A DNA stretch of 64,000 bases. It comes from Candidatus Didemnitutus sp. (lineage in GTDB: Bacteria > Verrucomicrobiota > Verrucomicrobiia > Opitutales > Opitutaceae). Made by a program: the position numbers and the translations under genes. The stretch covers positions 124,001 through 188,000 of the forward strand of contig JAHCAY010000002.1 of NCBI GenBank assembly GCA_019634575.1. Reading direction: 5' to 3'. Numbering within the stretch: position 1 is the first letter of the stretch; each line of letters starts with the position of its first letter. The notes beneath the pieces were generated by a model. The model did not search any database, was not told the DNA's origin, and worked only from the letters and a program-made list of their open reading frames with translations. Below are positions 42,184-51,137 of the stretch, in pieces.

Positions 42184-44410
42184 CGCGCACCGCCGCCCGC
42201 GCGCGCCGAAAAACCCCGCGCGGCTCCGGCCACGTCTCGCGCCGCCCATACCGCAGACGCTCCAAGTCAGCCACCACAGCCCCGATCGCCGCGTCCACCG
42301 TCCTCGGTCCTCCGTCTTCCATCTTCCGTCCTCTGATCCGCGCCAACGCCCGCCCCGCCTCGCGCCGCACCGGATCGAGCGCCCGCGGATCGCGCCATAA
42401 CTGCCAACGATCGCGCGACCACGCCGCCGCTCGCACAACCCCGATCGCGAGCAACACCGCAGCGCTCGCACCCGCCAACCCGCGCCCCACACGCTGCCAG
42501 TCCCAAGGTCCCGCGAACCACGCCTTCAGCCGCTTCGCCCACTCCTCCAGCCGCGCGCGCAACACATCGCCCGTGCTCGTCGTGGCGCTCTTCACGCTGT
42601 CCATCAACTCGACCTGCTGCCGCGCGTCGAAGCTCACCACGCGCCGATACCACAGCACTCGCAAGCTATCGAACCGCGCCGTCCAGCTGCTGTCCCGCGC
42701 CCGCTCCGTCGCCTGCGCCGCCTGAGTCGCGACCTCCCCGACCACGCCGCCCGGCGTCGGATCGACCCGCACCCAAGCGTCGCGACCATTGAACACCTCG
42801 ACCCACGCATGCGCGTCCGAGTTGCGCACCATCAGGTAATCCTCGAAGCCGTTCAACGCGCCGCCGTGGAAACCCGCCACCACCCGCGCCGGATGTCCCG
42901 CCGCGCGACACAGCACGGTCAACGCCGCCGCGAAGTGCTCGCAAAACCCCGCCTCGCGCGAATCCAGCCAGCGCACGATGTCGTCGCCGCCGCCGCGGGG
43001 GATTCGCACCGCCCGCGCATACGCGTGCCGCTCGCGCAGCCACGCCGTCGCCCGCTCCGCGAATTGCTCCGGCGGCAACGCCGCTCCGCCCGCCACTTCA
43101 CCGATGACGCGCCGCAGCACCGCCGCATTCTCCGCGCCAGCCGGGCCCGCGAGCATCGTGCGCGCATCGTAGCGCCGCTCGCGCCGCATCGCCTCATCGC
43201 CCTGCACCCAGCCGTTCAACAGCGCCGCAAAGCCCGCATCGCGCACCACCGGCGCCAGCGCGATGCCATCGATCTGGAACGCCGTCATCGCCAGCGGATC
43301 GTTTTGCAGGGCCACCAACCGGTTCTGCGCGCTCACCTGCACCGCCGCCTGATCGCGCAACCGCAACATCGCGAACGCCCCCGGCAACGGCAGGTAGCGG
43401 CTCACTCCCGGCTCGAGATAAACCGTCCACATGCCCGACTGCATCTGCCCCGACGTCCACGCACCGCCGCCGCGCACAATGCGCGTGAAACTCTGGTTCG
43501 CCCGCAGGTGCGCCTTCATCCAGCTCGAGACGCGGAACCCCTCCGGCGTGTATTCATCGAGCGTCACGAGCCGCCAATAAAGATCGGCCGCCGGCTTCGG
43601 TCCCGCCGGCAGATCCACGCGCAGCGCCACGCTGTTGTCCTGCACCAGCTCGCTCACTTCGCCGAACCGCACACTCTCCGAAAATCCCGTGCGACTCTTC
43701 CGCGTGATGTATTTATCGAGGAAGAAACTGCTCCCGATCTCGAAGCGCGGGATGAGCAGGAACAACACCGCCGACATCGCCACGACCCCGGCGAACAGCG
43801 CACCGCCGAACCCGAGCAGCCGCCAGTCCGCCACCGCCCGCAGCCGCGCCGCGAACGGCCGCCAGCCGCCGCGCGCCCACGCCGGCACCTCGCGCATCTC
43901 CTCCGGCCGCATCACCCGCGGCCCCGTGTCCACCATGTCGATCAGCGTGACGACGAACAAAAATCCCAACGCGCACGCCGTGAACAACAGCAGCAGGAAC
44001 GCGAACTCCAGCGCCACCGTCAGCACGCCGCCCACCACCACGAGGAACAGCCCGAGCACGATCAGCTGCAAATCCTCGCGCTTCCGCCGATACGCCACCG
44101 CGCGATACAGCACCAACAGCACCGCCAGCCGGATCAGCACCGGCAGCGTCTCCGCGCTGAAATAGAAATCCGCCGCCACGCCCGCGATGATCGCCGGCAC
44201 CGCCAGCCGCCACACCAGCGCCGGCACGCGCGCCGGCAACTGCGGCCAGACCACCGCCGCCGCGATCACGACGCTCTCGATCGCCACGAGCCCCAGCGCC
44301 TCCACATCGAGGAAGAACACCGTCCATAACGAGACGAGCGCGAGCACCCCGCCGAGCAGCCACTTGAGCCGCCGCAACTCATCGAGCGTCAACTGCGGAC
44401 GCGCGCTCAT
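42179..44410 (-). CDS. TgpA-like membrane transglutaminase (DUF3488 plus transglutaminase core)
   Basis: A 743-residue membrane protein. About seven helices in the first 260 residues form the DUF3488 part. A periplasmic transglutaminase-like domain follows with Cys in EAGFCEHFAAALTVLCRAAG, His in SDAHAWVEVFNG and Asp in WVRVDPTPG, then a C-terminal helix. The layout matches Pseudomonas TgpA. ATG at 44410 (MSARPQLTLDELRR). It is the last gene of moxR-DUF58-tgpA, a conserved trio. Near the C-terminus, RGRKMEDGGPRTVD is encoded by a CT-rich repeat (42296-42337), and the stop lies in a palindromic repeat. Confidence 0.9.
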   Translation of the reverse strand: MSARPQLTLDELRRLKWLLGGVLALVSLWTVFFLDVEALGLVAIESVVIAAAVVWPQLPARVPALVWRLAVPAIIAGVAADFYFSAETLPVLIRLAVLLVLYRAVAYRRKREDLQLIVLGLFLVVVGGVLTVALEFAFLLLLFTACALGFLFVVTLIDMVDTGPRVMRPEEMREVPAWARGGWRPFAARLRAVADWRLLGFGGALFAGVVAMSAVLFLLIPRFEIGSSFFLDKYITRKSRTGFSESVRFGEVSELVQDNSVALRVDLPAGPKPAADLYWRLVTLDEYTPEGFRVSSWMKAHLRANQSFTRIVRGGGAWTSGQMQSGMWTVYLEPGVSRYLPLPGAFAMLRLRDQAAVQVSAQNRLVALQNDPLAMTAFQIDGIALAPVVRDAGFAALLNGWVQGDEAMRRERRYDARTMLAGPAGAENAAVLRRVIGEVAGGAALPPEQFAERATAWLRERHAYARAVRIPRGGGDDIVRWLDSREAGFCEHFAAALTVLCRAAGHPARVVAGFHGGALNGFEDYLMVRNSDAHAWVEVFNGRDAWVRVDPTPGGVVGEVATQAAQATERARDSSWTARFDSLRVLWYRRVVSFDARQQVELMDSVKSATTSTGDVLRARLEEWAKRLKAWFAGPWDWQRVGRGLAGASAAVLLAIGVVRAAAWSRDRWQLWRDPRALDPVRREAGRALARIRGRKMEDGGPRTVDAAIGAVVADLERLRYGRRETWPEPRGVFRRARAAVRG
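42296..42337. repeat. CT-rich TCCTCCGTCTTCC-type repeat inside tgpA
   Basis: A CT-rich stretch of GTCCTC/GTCTTCC/ATCTTCC units, read through in the tgpA frame. The same motif class forms a tandem array at 56002-56057. Confidence 0.55.
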
Positions 44411-44499
44411 CGCATGCCTCCAACGGTGGCGCTCCGGAAAATGGCCCCCAAAAGGCTGCCTCCTGTCATTCTGGGCCACGCTAAGATCGTGCTGCCTAA

Positions 44500-44577
44500 A
44501 GGTGGTCGCCGGCGTCCTCGACGGCGACAGATCGCAGCGCACGCCTCGTCGCCGCCGGGGACGGCGGCGACCACCTC
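44500..44577. repeat. AGGTGGTCGCCG palindromic element (family 4)
   Basis: AGGTGGTCGCCGGCGTCC at the left and GGGGACGGCGGCGACCACCT at the right frame a 78-bp unit in the gap between the tgpA start and the DUF58 stop. Related copies lie at 48935-48993 and 55848-55935. Confidence 0.7.
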
Positions 44578-44637
44578 AGAGCTCGTTGTGTGGGCGGCCA
44601 TCTCTGCTGCGGGATACTCTTGATTCGCGATCACGGG

Positions 44638-45915
44638 CTAAGCCGAAGCCGTGGGCACGTCATCGACATAGGCCGTGACCCCGCGCGCTCCTTCCGGCGC
44701 GAACGTGATGAGATTGCGCGCCGCCTTGCCATGTCGGACGGTGTCTCCCGAACCCGCCGTCGTGCGCGCATCCGGCGACGATCGCGGCGGGGTCGGAATA
44801 TCCCGCCCGACCACCTCCACCGTCGCCAGCAAGTCCAGCACCGCCTCCACGTCGCGCACGCGCCGCGTCTCGATCCACCGGTCGTTCACGCTCACGCCGC
44901 GCAACCGCCCCTCCGCGAACAAGTCCTCCGCGAGGGTCGCGGCAAAGCTGCACAACACCTCGAACTGCTCCGGCCGCGTCCAGATTTCCGCGGGCGTCTC
45001 CACGCTCAACGCAAACCCGTCCAAGCTCTCCGCCGCGAACTGGCGCACCATGAGCTTTCCCAATCGCGCCGAGGCCTTCCAGTGCACGAGCCGGTGCGAA
45101 TCGCCCGCCTGATAACGCCGCAACGCCAGCAAATCCTCGCCGGTGCCAGCGCGCGCCGTCCGCCGCCCGGAGTGGCCGCCGCTCGCGCCTGCCGCCGCCC
45201 GCCATTGGTAATCCACCTGCGCCGGCCAGACCACGACCGTCTGCCGCAGCCCAGCACCCACGCTCTTGCGCAGGAATCCGAACGGGAAAAACGACCCCAC
45301 CGCCTCGAGCGCCAGCACGTGCTCGCCGCGCTTCTCGGGTTTATGCACCCAGTCGAGCACGATCTCGCCGTGCGGCTCGATCCGCTCGCGCAGGAATACC
45401 CGTCCGCGCGTCACGGCCTTCTCCGCCGCCGCGAGCACCGCGCGGACTTTCTCCTTCGCCAGATCGGGCACGGGATCGGAATCCTTCGCCCGCGGATGCG
45501 TGGCGAGGTCGAACCACAGGCCGTAGGTCGGCAGCCGCCGCTTCGTGTTGCGCACCTCGATCGTCACCATCGTCTCGTGGCCGGCCCGCCACGCATTGAG
45601 CGGCCGCACGCGCCAGCACACGCCCATGAAATTGAACCACGACATCAGCCCGCTCAGTAGCAGGCACGCGCACAGCAGCGAAAGCGTGATGAACAGGATG
45701 TTGCTCGCCGTGTTGTAGGCCGCCGTGCCGATACCCATCGCCAGACCGATGAGAAAAACGCCCGGCACCGTCACGCCGATGCGATGGCGCTTCGGCGGAA
45801 AAACCAGCGACCACACCAGCGCCTGCCAGCTGAACACGCGCCGCGTCCGCTCCTTGGCCCCGGGCCCCTGCCAGTCGACCGCGGTCAAAATCTTGCTGGC
45901 CGCTTCACCGTTCAT
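44638..45915 (-). CDS. DUF58 domain-containing membrane protein
   Basis: A 425-residue protein with two N-terminal membrane helices (VTVPGVFLIGLAMGIGTAAY and NILFITLSLLCACLLLSGL, about residues 48-95). The cytoplasmic or periplasmic rest carries the DUF58 signature RRYQAGDSHRLVHWKASARLGKLMVRQF (about 275-302). DUF58 proteins partner MoxR AAA+ ATPases and TgpA-type proteins. ATG at 45915. The moxR gene is directly upstream, separated by a family 3 repeat. Confidence 0.92.
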   Translation of the reverse strand: MNGEAASKILTAVDWQGPGAKERTRRVFSWQALVWSLVFPPKRHRIGVTVPGVFLIGLAMGIGTAAYNTASNILFITLSLLCACLLLSGLMSWFNFMGVCWRVRPLNAWRAGHETMVTIEVRNTKRRLPTYGLWFDLATHPRAKDSDPVPDLAKEKVRAVLAAAEKAVTRGRVFLRERIEPHGEIVLDWVHKPEKRGEHVLALEAVGSFFPFGFLRKSVGAGLRQTVVVWPAQVDYQWRAAAGASGGHSGRRTARAGTGEDLLALRRYQAGDSHRLVHWKASARLGKLMVRQFAAESLDGFALSVETPAEIWTRPEQFEVLCSFAATLAEDLFAEGRLRGVSVNDRWIETRRVRDVEAVLDLLATVEVVGRDIPTPPRSSPDARTTAGSGDTVRHGKAARNLITFAPEGARGVTAYVDDVPTASA

Positions 45916-45938
45916 GTTGCGTGCACTGTGGTTCCTTG

Positions 45939-46017
45939 GAGGGCGCGGCTACTGCCGCGCCGCGAACGCGGCGAAAGCTTCGTGGATTCCGCGGCGCGGC
46001 CGTAGCTGCGCCCTCCA
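45939..46017. repeat. GAGGGCGCGGCTAC palindromic element (family 3)
   Basis: Inverted ends GGAGGGCGCGGCTACTGCCG and CGGCCGTAGCTGCGCCCTCC, 79 bp, between moxR and DUF58. It matches the copy at 25013-25088 at both ends but differs in the middle. Confidence 0.7.
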
Positions 46018-46045
46018 CGAAGCCGACGAAACTTTGCCGCCGCGC

Positions 46046-47017
46046 TCACTCCGGCAACGCAATCGCGCCCACGATGCGGCGCAACGCCGCCAGCACCGTG
46101 CGCCGTTCCTCGAGCGCATCGGAAGTTTGCCGCGCCAGCCCGAGGCGATGCGCCAACACCGGCCCGGCCATCTCCTGCACGTCGGCGGGAATCACGAAAT
46201 CCCGTCCGAGGAGCAGCGCCCGCGCCTGCGCCGCCACGCGCAAGGCGAGCCCGCCGCGCACGCTGATGCCGGCCTTGAACTCGCTCTCGGTGCGCGTCGC
46301 CGTGACGATCTTCAGCAGGTATTCGAGCACGCTGTCCTCGACGAACACCTGCGCCACGAGCTTCTGTAGGCGCTGCACGTCGGCGCGCGTGGCGACGGCG
46401 TTCAAGGCGATGGCGTCGTAGCTCGTCTTGGCCGCGCGCAAGATCTCCAGTTCGTCGCCCGGCTGCGGATAGCCCATGTGCAGCCGCATGAGAAAGCGGT
46501 CCATCTGGCTCTCCGGCAGCGGAAACGTGCCCTCGTAATCCACCGGGTTCTGCGTCGCCACGACCATGAAGGGCGCGCCGACATCGTGCGCCGCACCGTC
46601 GACCGTCACCTTGGCGCGGTCCATCACTTCGAGCAACGCGCTCTGCGTCTTCGGCGTCGCGCGGTTGATCTCGTCGGCCAGCACGATGTTCGCGAACACC
46701 GGGCCCGGCTTGAACACGAACTCCCGCGTCGTCTCGTCGTAGATCGCCACGCCCGTCACATCGCTCGGCAACAGGTCGCTGGTGAACTGCACGCGGGAGA
46801 ACGTCGCATCGATCGACCGCGCCAGCGAGTAGGCCAGCGTCGTCTTGCCCACGCCGGGCAGGTCCTCGATCAGCAGATGCCCGCCGGCGAGCAGACAGAC
46901 GAGCGTCTGGTCGACGACCTCGTCCTTGCCGCGGATCGTCTCGCGCATGTTGTTTTTCAGACGGACGAGCAGATCGCGAGCGGACGCGACCTCGGCGGCG
47001 GGAGCAAAGTCACTCAT
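46046..47017 (-). CDS. MoxR-family AAA+ ATPase
   Basis: A 323-residue AAA+ ATPase acting as a chaperone-like assembly factor with DUF58/VWA partners. It has the MoxR core with Walker A EDLPGVGKTTLAYSLARSI (about 53-71), FTSDLLPSDVTG, Walker B NIVLADEINRATPKTQSALLE, and sensor 1 in MVVATQNPVDYEGTFPLPE. ATG at 47017 (MSDFAPAAEVASAR). It is first gene of moxR-DUF58-tgpA, divergent from the NhaP-like antiporter. Confidence 0.95.
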   Translation of the reverse strand: MSDFAPAAEVASARDLLVRLKNNMRETIRGKDEVVDQTLVCLLAGGHLLIEDLPGVGKTTLAYSLARSIDATFSRVQFTSDLLPSDVTGVAIYDETTREFVFKPGPVFANIVLADEINRATPKTQSALLEVMDRAKVTVDGAAHDVGAPFMVVATQNPVDYEGTFPLPESQMDRFLMRLHMGYPQPGDELEILRAAKTSYDAIALNAVATRADVQRLQKLVAQVFVEDSVLEYLLKIVTATRTESEFKAGISVRGGLALRVAAQARALLLGRDFVIPADVQEMAGPVLAHRLGLARQTSDALEERRTVLAALRRIVGAIALPE

Positions 47018-47126
47018 GGGCGGCACGCTAATGCTACGCGCCAGTCTCGCAAACGGTTTCCCGGTGAAAGGACTGTGATTTCGCGTGGCCAAGCGCCTCG
47101 CTTCCCGCCAACAACTCCCGCGCGCC

Positions 47127-48746
47127 ATGGCCGCCTTCGAACTCGCCCTTCTGCTGATCCTGCTCCTGGCCGCGCTCAGCGTCGTCGCGCGCCGCCTGCC
47201 GTGGCCGCAACCGATCACCTTCGCCCTCGGCGGCACGCTGGCCGCGCTCCTGCCGCATTTCCCGCGCGTCACGCTCGACCCGGGTTTTTTCTTCCTCTGC
47301 TTCGTGCCGCCGCTGCTGTTTTCCGACGGCTGGCTGATGCCGCTGCGCGACTTCCTCGCGGCCAAGCGCCCCATTCTCATGCTCGCCACCGGCCTCGTCG
47401 TGCTCACGACGCTCGTCGTCGGCTTCGTGGCGTGGTGGCTCATCCCGGGCCTGCCGCTCGCCATGGGTTTCGCGCTCGGGGCAGTCGTTTCCCCGACCGA
47501 CGCCGTCGCGGTGAGCGCCATCACGCACCGGCTCAAGGTGCCGCCGCGCTTCACCACCGTGCTCAACGGCGAGAGCCTCATGAACGACGCGACCGGCCTC
47601 GTGGCGTTCAAGTTCGCGCTCGCCGCCGTGTTCGCGGGGACATTCTCGCTGCGCGCGGCGGCCCTGGATTTTCTCTGGGTCGCCGTCGCGGGACTCACCG
47701 TCGGCTTCGGCATCGCGTGGGGCGTCGGCCGCGTGCGCGATTTCCTGCTGCGCGTCGAGCGGTCGGACGAATTCATCGAGATCACGCTCTCGCTGCTCAC
47801 GCCCTACGCCGCCTATCTCGCCGCGGAACACCTGCATCTCTCCGGCATCCTGGCCGTGGTCGCCGCCGGACTCTACTCCGGCTGGCGCGACCCGCTCCGC
47901 ATGAGCGTGCGTGCGCGGCAGACGACCTGGACCGTGTGGTCGGTCGTGCTGTTCTGGCTGAACGGCCTCGCGTTCATCCTGCTCGGCCTGCAATTCCCCG
48001 CGCTGCTCGCCGCCGTCGCGCAGCACTACACGGCCGGACAACTCGCCCTTTTCACCGGCGCGGTCTCGCTCGCCGCCATCCTCGCGCGCCTCGCATGGAT
48101 CTTCCCCGGTGCCTACCTGCCGTTCCTGCTCTCGCCGCGCGTGCGCCGCACGGAGGAACCGCCGTCGTGGCAGATGGTGCTGGCCGCCGGCTGGGCCGGC
48201 ATGCGCGGCAGCGTCACGCTCGCCGCCGCGCTCTCGATCCCGTTGCTCCAGGAAAACGGCACGCCGCTCCCCGGTCGCGACATCGTGATCTTCCTCTCGC
48301 TCGGCGTCATCTTCACGACGCTCCTGCTCCACGGCACGACCCTCGAATATCTCATCTGCAAACTCCGCCTGCCCGCCGACGACACGCGCGTCCGCGAAGA
48401 CCGCATCGCCCGCATCCGCGCCGTCGAGCACGGCCTCGCCTCTTTGCGCGAACTCGCGAAATCCCCGTCCTCCGCCGAGGAAACCGCCGCGCTCGGCATC
48501 GTCATCGCCGAATACGAGCATCGCCTCGCCGAGCTCACCGCGCAGGGCGAGACGCAGGCCGCCGCGCAAGCCCGCCGCCAATCCGGCCGCCAACACCGCC
48601 TGCACGCACTCCGTGCCGAGCGACGCGCCCTCGCGGAATTGCTCCGGCAAAACGTCATCACCGCCGACACGCACCGCCCGCTCCAGCAGCTCCTCGACCA
48701 CGAGGAAGCCATGCTCGCCGGCCTCGCCGAACACGTGGAAAGCTGA
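47127..48746 (+). CDS. NhaP/CPA1-type Na+/H+ antiporter
   Basis: A 539-residue CPA1 antiporter with about 12 membrane helices in the first 410 residues and a cytoplasmic tail with helical sequence. Family landmarks: FVPPLLFSDGWLMPL, GAVVSPTDAVAVSAI, NGESLMNDATGLVAFKFA (ion-site Asp) and AGMRGSVTLAAALSIPLL. It exports Na+ (or K+) for pH and salt homeostasis. I prefer ATG at 47127, which aligns with the first helix of relatives; GTG at 47085 would add 14 basic residues. No ribosome site decides it. Confidence 0.92.
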   Translation: MAAFELALLLILLLAALSVVARRLPWPQPITFALGGTLAALLPHFPRVTLDPGFFFLCFVPPLLFSDGWLMPLRDFLAAKRPILMLATGLVVLTTLVVGFVAWWLIPGLPLAMGFALGAVVSPTDAVAVSAITHRLKVPPRFTTVLNGESLMNDATGLVAFKFALAAVFAGTFSLRAAALDFLWVAVAGLTVGFGIAWGVGRVRDFLLRVERSDEFIEITLSLLTPYAAYLAAEHLHLSGILAVVAAGLYSGWRDPLRMSVRARQTTWTVWSVVLFWLNGLAFILLGLQFPALLAAVAQHYTAGQLALFTGAVSLAAILARLAWIFPGAYLPFLLSPRVRRTEEPPSWQMVLAAGWAGMRGSVTLAAALSIPLLQENGTPLPGRDIVIFLSLGVIFTTLLLHGTTLEYLICKLRLPADDTRVREDRIARIRAVEHGLASLRELAKSPSSAEETAALGIVIAEYEHRLAELTAQGETQAAAQARRQSGRQHRLHALRAERRALAELLRQNVITADTHRPLQQLLDHEEAMLAGLAEHVES

Positions 48747-48815
48747 AGGCGGACTCATGCCGGTGAGCGCGCGTCTCGACTCTAGCTCTACTCCGTTACG
48801 TAAATGCGCTTGCCA

Positions 48816-48876
48816 GGTAGCCCGCGACCTCCGGGCGCGGGTGTGTTGGACCCGTCCTCGGAGAGGCCGGGCTACC
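48816..48876. repeat. GTAG-type REP pair (family 1)
   Basis: GGTAGCCCGCGACCTCCGGG at the left and GGCCGGGCTACC at the right, 61 bp. The first REP (GTAG plus a CCCGCG...CGCGGG hairpin) is the exact 21-base core also seen at 12993-13013 (inverted) and in mutL. It lies between nhaP and the PLD gene. Confidence 0.75.
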
Positions 48877-48934
48877 TCGCGTTTTCCGCGCGAAAAGAGA
48901 GACCAAACGGAGCAGTGCTGGCGATCCGCACTGG

Positions 48935-48993
48935 AAGGTGGTCGTCGCCGTTCCTGGCAACGACTGGCGTCGGCCGGGACGCCGCCGTCCACC
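48935..48993. repeat. AGGTGGTCG palindromic element (family 4)
   Basis: AAGGTGGTCGTCGCCGTTCC at the left and GACGCCGCCGTCCACCT at the right. Downstream of a family 1 element, the two together fill most of the 299-bp gap between nhaP and the PLD gene. Confidence 0.55.
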
Positions 48994-49045
48994 TATTGCA
49001 TGAGCCCGGCTGAGGCGTCGCGCTGCACTCAGTCTTCGCGCAAGG

Positions 49046-50764
49046 TCACAGAATCGGCGTGAGCGGCGCGCCGACGGCCTTGAGGACGCGCGTGAAAATC
49101 TCCTTCTGACTCAGCCATCCATCCGTGCCGGGAAACGCGCCGACATCGCGAAAGCTGCGGTGGAAATCCACATGCCCCGGCGGCACTTCCACCGCGCCCG
49201 GCCGCAGTTCGAAATTCGCCGTGTTCTGCAGCGGCCATAAATCCACCGGGCCGATCGCCAGCACGCCGCCGATGAGCCCGTTCACCTTGTCCAACCCGAG
49301 CGGGATCTCGCGCCGCGCCACCACCCAGCTGTTCTCCGCCCGCAAATCGCGGTCGATTTCCGTCCGCAACGCGCGCGCGAACTCCGCATCCTCGATCAAC
49401 AGGCCCGCCTCGGTGTTGAGCCGCTCGGAGCGCGGGTCGAGGTTGTAGGAACCGACGAACGCCACCGCATCGTCCACCACGAGCGACTTCGCATGCACGC
49501 ACAGGAACGGGGCGCGCTTCTGCTCCCCGCGCGCCAGCCGCGCCGCCGCCCGCGCCTCGACGTCGTCCGCGTGCCGCAGGATCTCCGGCCACGCCGCCGG
49601 CCGCGGCTTCGCCTCGTGCACCTCGAGGCCGAGTTGCGCGATGTAGGTGCCGCGCAGCCGGTAGTTCGCGGAATACGCCATGAGATTGTCCGTCGACGCG
49701 AGACTGTTGGTCGAGATGCGCACGCGCAGCGCCGGATGCCGCTCGCGCATCTCCGCGACCGCGTCCCGCGCCGCCGGACTGAGCACGAGATACGGCGTCT
49801 GCATCACGATGCTCTCGTGCGCGCGCTCGATCGTGCGCCGCAGCTCGCGGGTGATGCGCGCCGTGGGTGCGAACCACCCGCGCATCTTGCCCGGCTCGTC
49901 GGCGACGAACGTCACGCGTTGCACCGGCCGCATCCGCGCGGCGAAGCGTTCGCGCATCGCCACTGCGTCGTCCGCCTCGCGTTGGAGTTCGCCGAACAAC
50001 CCGCCGAAATCCCACTCCTCGCGCCGGTCGTAGCGCGGGAATTTTCCCCGCGCGATCTGCGCCGCCACGTCCCGCAACGCCTGGCTCGGCACGGCGTGGC
50101 GGTAGGCCCAGAATTCCTCGAACGACGCCCGCGCCGCCGCCACCACCGGTCCGGTCGCGAGCACGTCGCGATCGCGGAAGTTCAGCTCGGTCGAGTGGTC
50201 GAAGTAGGTGTTCTCGACGTTGCGGCCGCCGGTGACGAGCGCCGCGCCGTCGACGATCATCACCTTGTTGTGCATCCGCTGGTTCGTGCTGCGGAACGCC
50301 AGCGCGCCCGCCGCGAGCTTTTGCCAGAACGCCGGATCGATGCGCGAGAACGCCGGGCGGTAGTGCTTGATCTGGAGGTTCGGATGGACCGTCGCGAGAA
50401 ACGCGATCGTCGCCGGGTCCTTCTCGGAAAACATCTGGTCGACCAGCAGGCGCACGCGCACGCCGCGCCGCGCGGCCTCGATCAGTTCCCACAGCAGGAG
50501 CCGCCCGCACTCGTCGTTGGTCCAGATGAACGTCTGCATCTCGACCGACTCGCGTGCCGCGCGGATCAAGTGAAGGCGCAGCAGCAGCGCGTCGTAGCCG
50601 CTTTCGATCCGCAGCAACCGGTTTTCCGCCGCCACCGCGGGCTCTGCCAGCGGCGAATCGCCCAGCTGGCCGGCCGCGGCCAGCGCCACCGCGCCGGCGA
50701 GCACGGCGCACAGCGCCAGCCCGAACCGTGACCACGCCCGCGCGCGCCTCGCTTCACGCATCAT
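49046..50764 (-). CDS. Phospholipase D family protein (cardiolipin synthase-like, ClsC type)
   Basis: A 572-residue exported or membrane-anchored PLD protein with two HKD motifs: HNKVMIVDGAALVTGGRN (about residues 164-181) and HAKSLVVDDAVAFVGSYNLD (about 425-445), each completing one half of the active site. Relatives make cardiolipin or cleave phosphodiesters. It has a single N-terminal hydrophobic segment (about 12-31) rather than the two helices of ClsA, resembling ClsC. The first ATG is at 50764. It lies 9 bp after the pterin carbinolamine dehydratase gene on the same strand. Confidence 0.88.
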   Translation of the reverse strand: MMREARRARAWSRFGLALCAVLAGAVALAAAGQLGDSPLAEPAVAAENRLLRIESGYDALLLRLHLIRAARESVEMQTFIWTNDECGRLLLWELIEAARRGVRVRLLVDQMFSEKDPATIAFLATVHPNLQIKHYRPAFSRIDPAFWQKLAAGALAFRSTNQRMHNKVMIVDGAALVTGGRNVENTYFDHSTELNFRDRDVLATGPVVAAARASFEEFWAYRHAVPSQALRDVAAQIARGKFPRYDRREEWDFGGLFGELQREADDAVAMRERFAARMRPVQRVTFVADEPGKMRGWFAPTARITRELRRTIERAHESIVMQTPYLVLSPAARDAVAEMRERHPALRVRISTNSLASTDNLMAYSANYRLRGTYIAQLGLEVHEAKPRPAAWPEILRHADDVEARAAARLARGEQKRAPFLCVHAKSLVVDDAVAFVGSYNLDPRSERLNTEAGLLIEDAEFARALRTEIDRDLRAENSWVVARREIPLGLDKVNGLIGGVLAIGPVDLWPLQNTANFELRPGAVEVPPGHVDFHRSFRDVGAFPGTDGWLSQKEIFTRVLKAVGAPLTPIL

Positions 50765-50773
50765 GCGGCGACT

Positions 50774-51070
50774 TCACTTCACCCCCGCGATGCCCGCAAT
50801 CTTCTTCGCCAGCGCCACGTCCTTCGCCGTGATCTTGTTGCCGGCGTCGTGGGTGTTCAGGCGGATCGCGACGCGATGGTAGACGTTGGTCCACTCGGGA
50901 TGGTGGTCGGCCGCCTCGGCCTCGAAGCCCACGCGCACCATGAAGCTCATCGCCTCGCGAAAGTTGCCGAATTGAAACGTGCGCGCGAGCGCGTCGCGTT
51001 CGCAGGTCCAGCCGGGCAACTCCCGGAGCGCGGCGTCGATTTCGTTTTGCGTCAGCGGAGTCGTGGCCAT
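50774..51070 (-). CDS. phhB: Pterin-4a-carbinolamine dehydratase
   Basis: A 98-residue enzyme that dehydrates 4a-hydroxytetrahydropterin, recycling the cofactor of aromatic amino-acid hydroxylases; some family members serve other pterin roles. The active motif is AADHHPEWTNVYHRVAIRL (two His and Trp), and the N-terminus LTQNEIDAALRELPGWT is typical. I chose ATG at 51070 (MATTPLTQ). No phenylalanine hydroxylase gene is nearby, so its partner is unknown. It is divergent from uppS. Confidence 0.93.
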   Translation of the reverse strand: MATTPLTQNEIDAALRELPGWTCERDALARTFQFGNFREAMSFMVRVGFEAEAADHHPEWTNVYHRVAIRLNTHDAGNKITAKDVALAKKIAGIAGVK

Positions 51071-51137
51071 GCGCGCAACGCAAGCACGGCCTTCGGCCTT
51101 GTCAAACGCGCGGACCGAACGCTGAATCCTCGCTTCG

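Noticed and set aside
44500..44577. CRISPR-like unit
   Set aside because: It is one inverted pair with no regular spacers. None of the repeats in the window is arranged as direct repeats with unique spacers.
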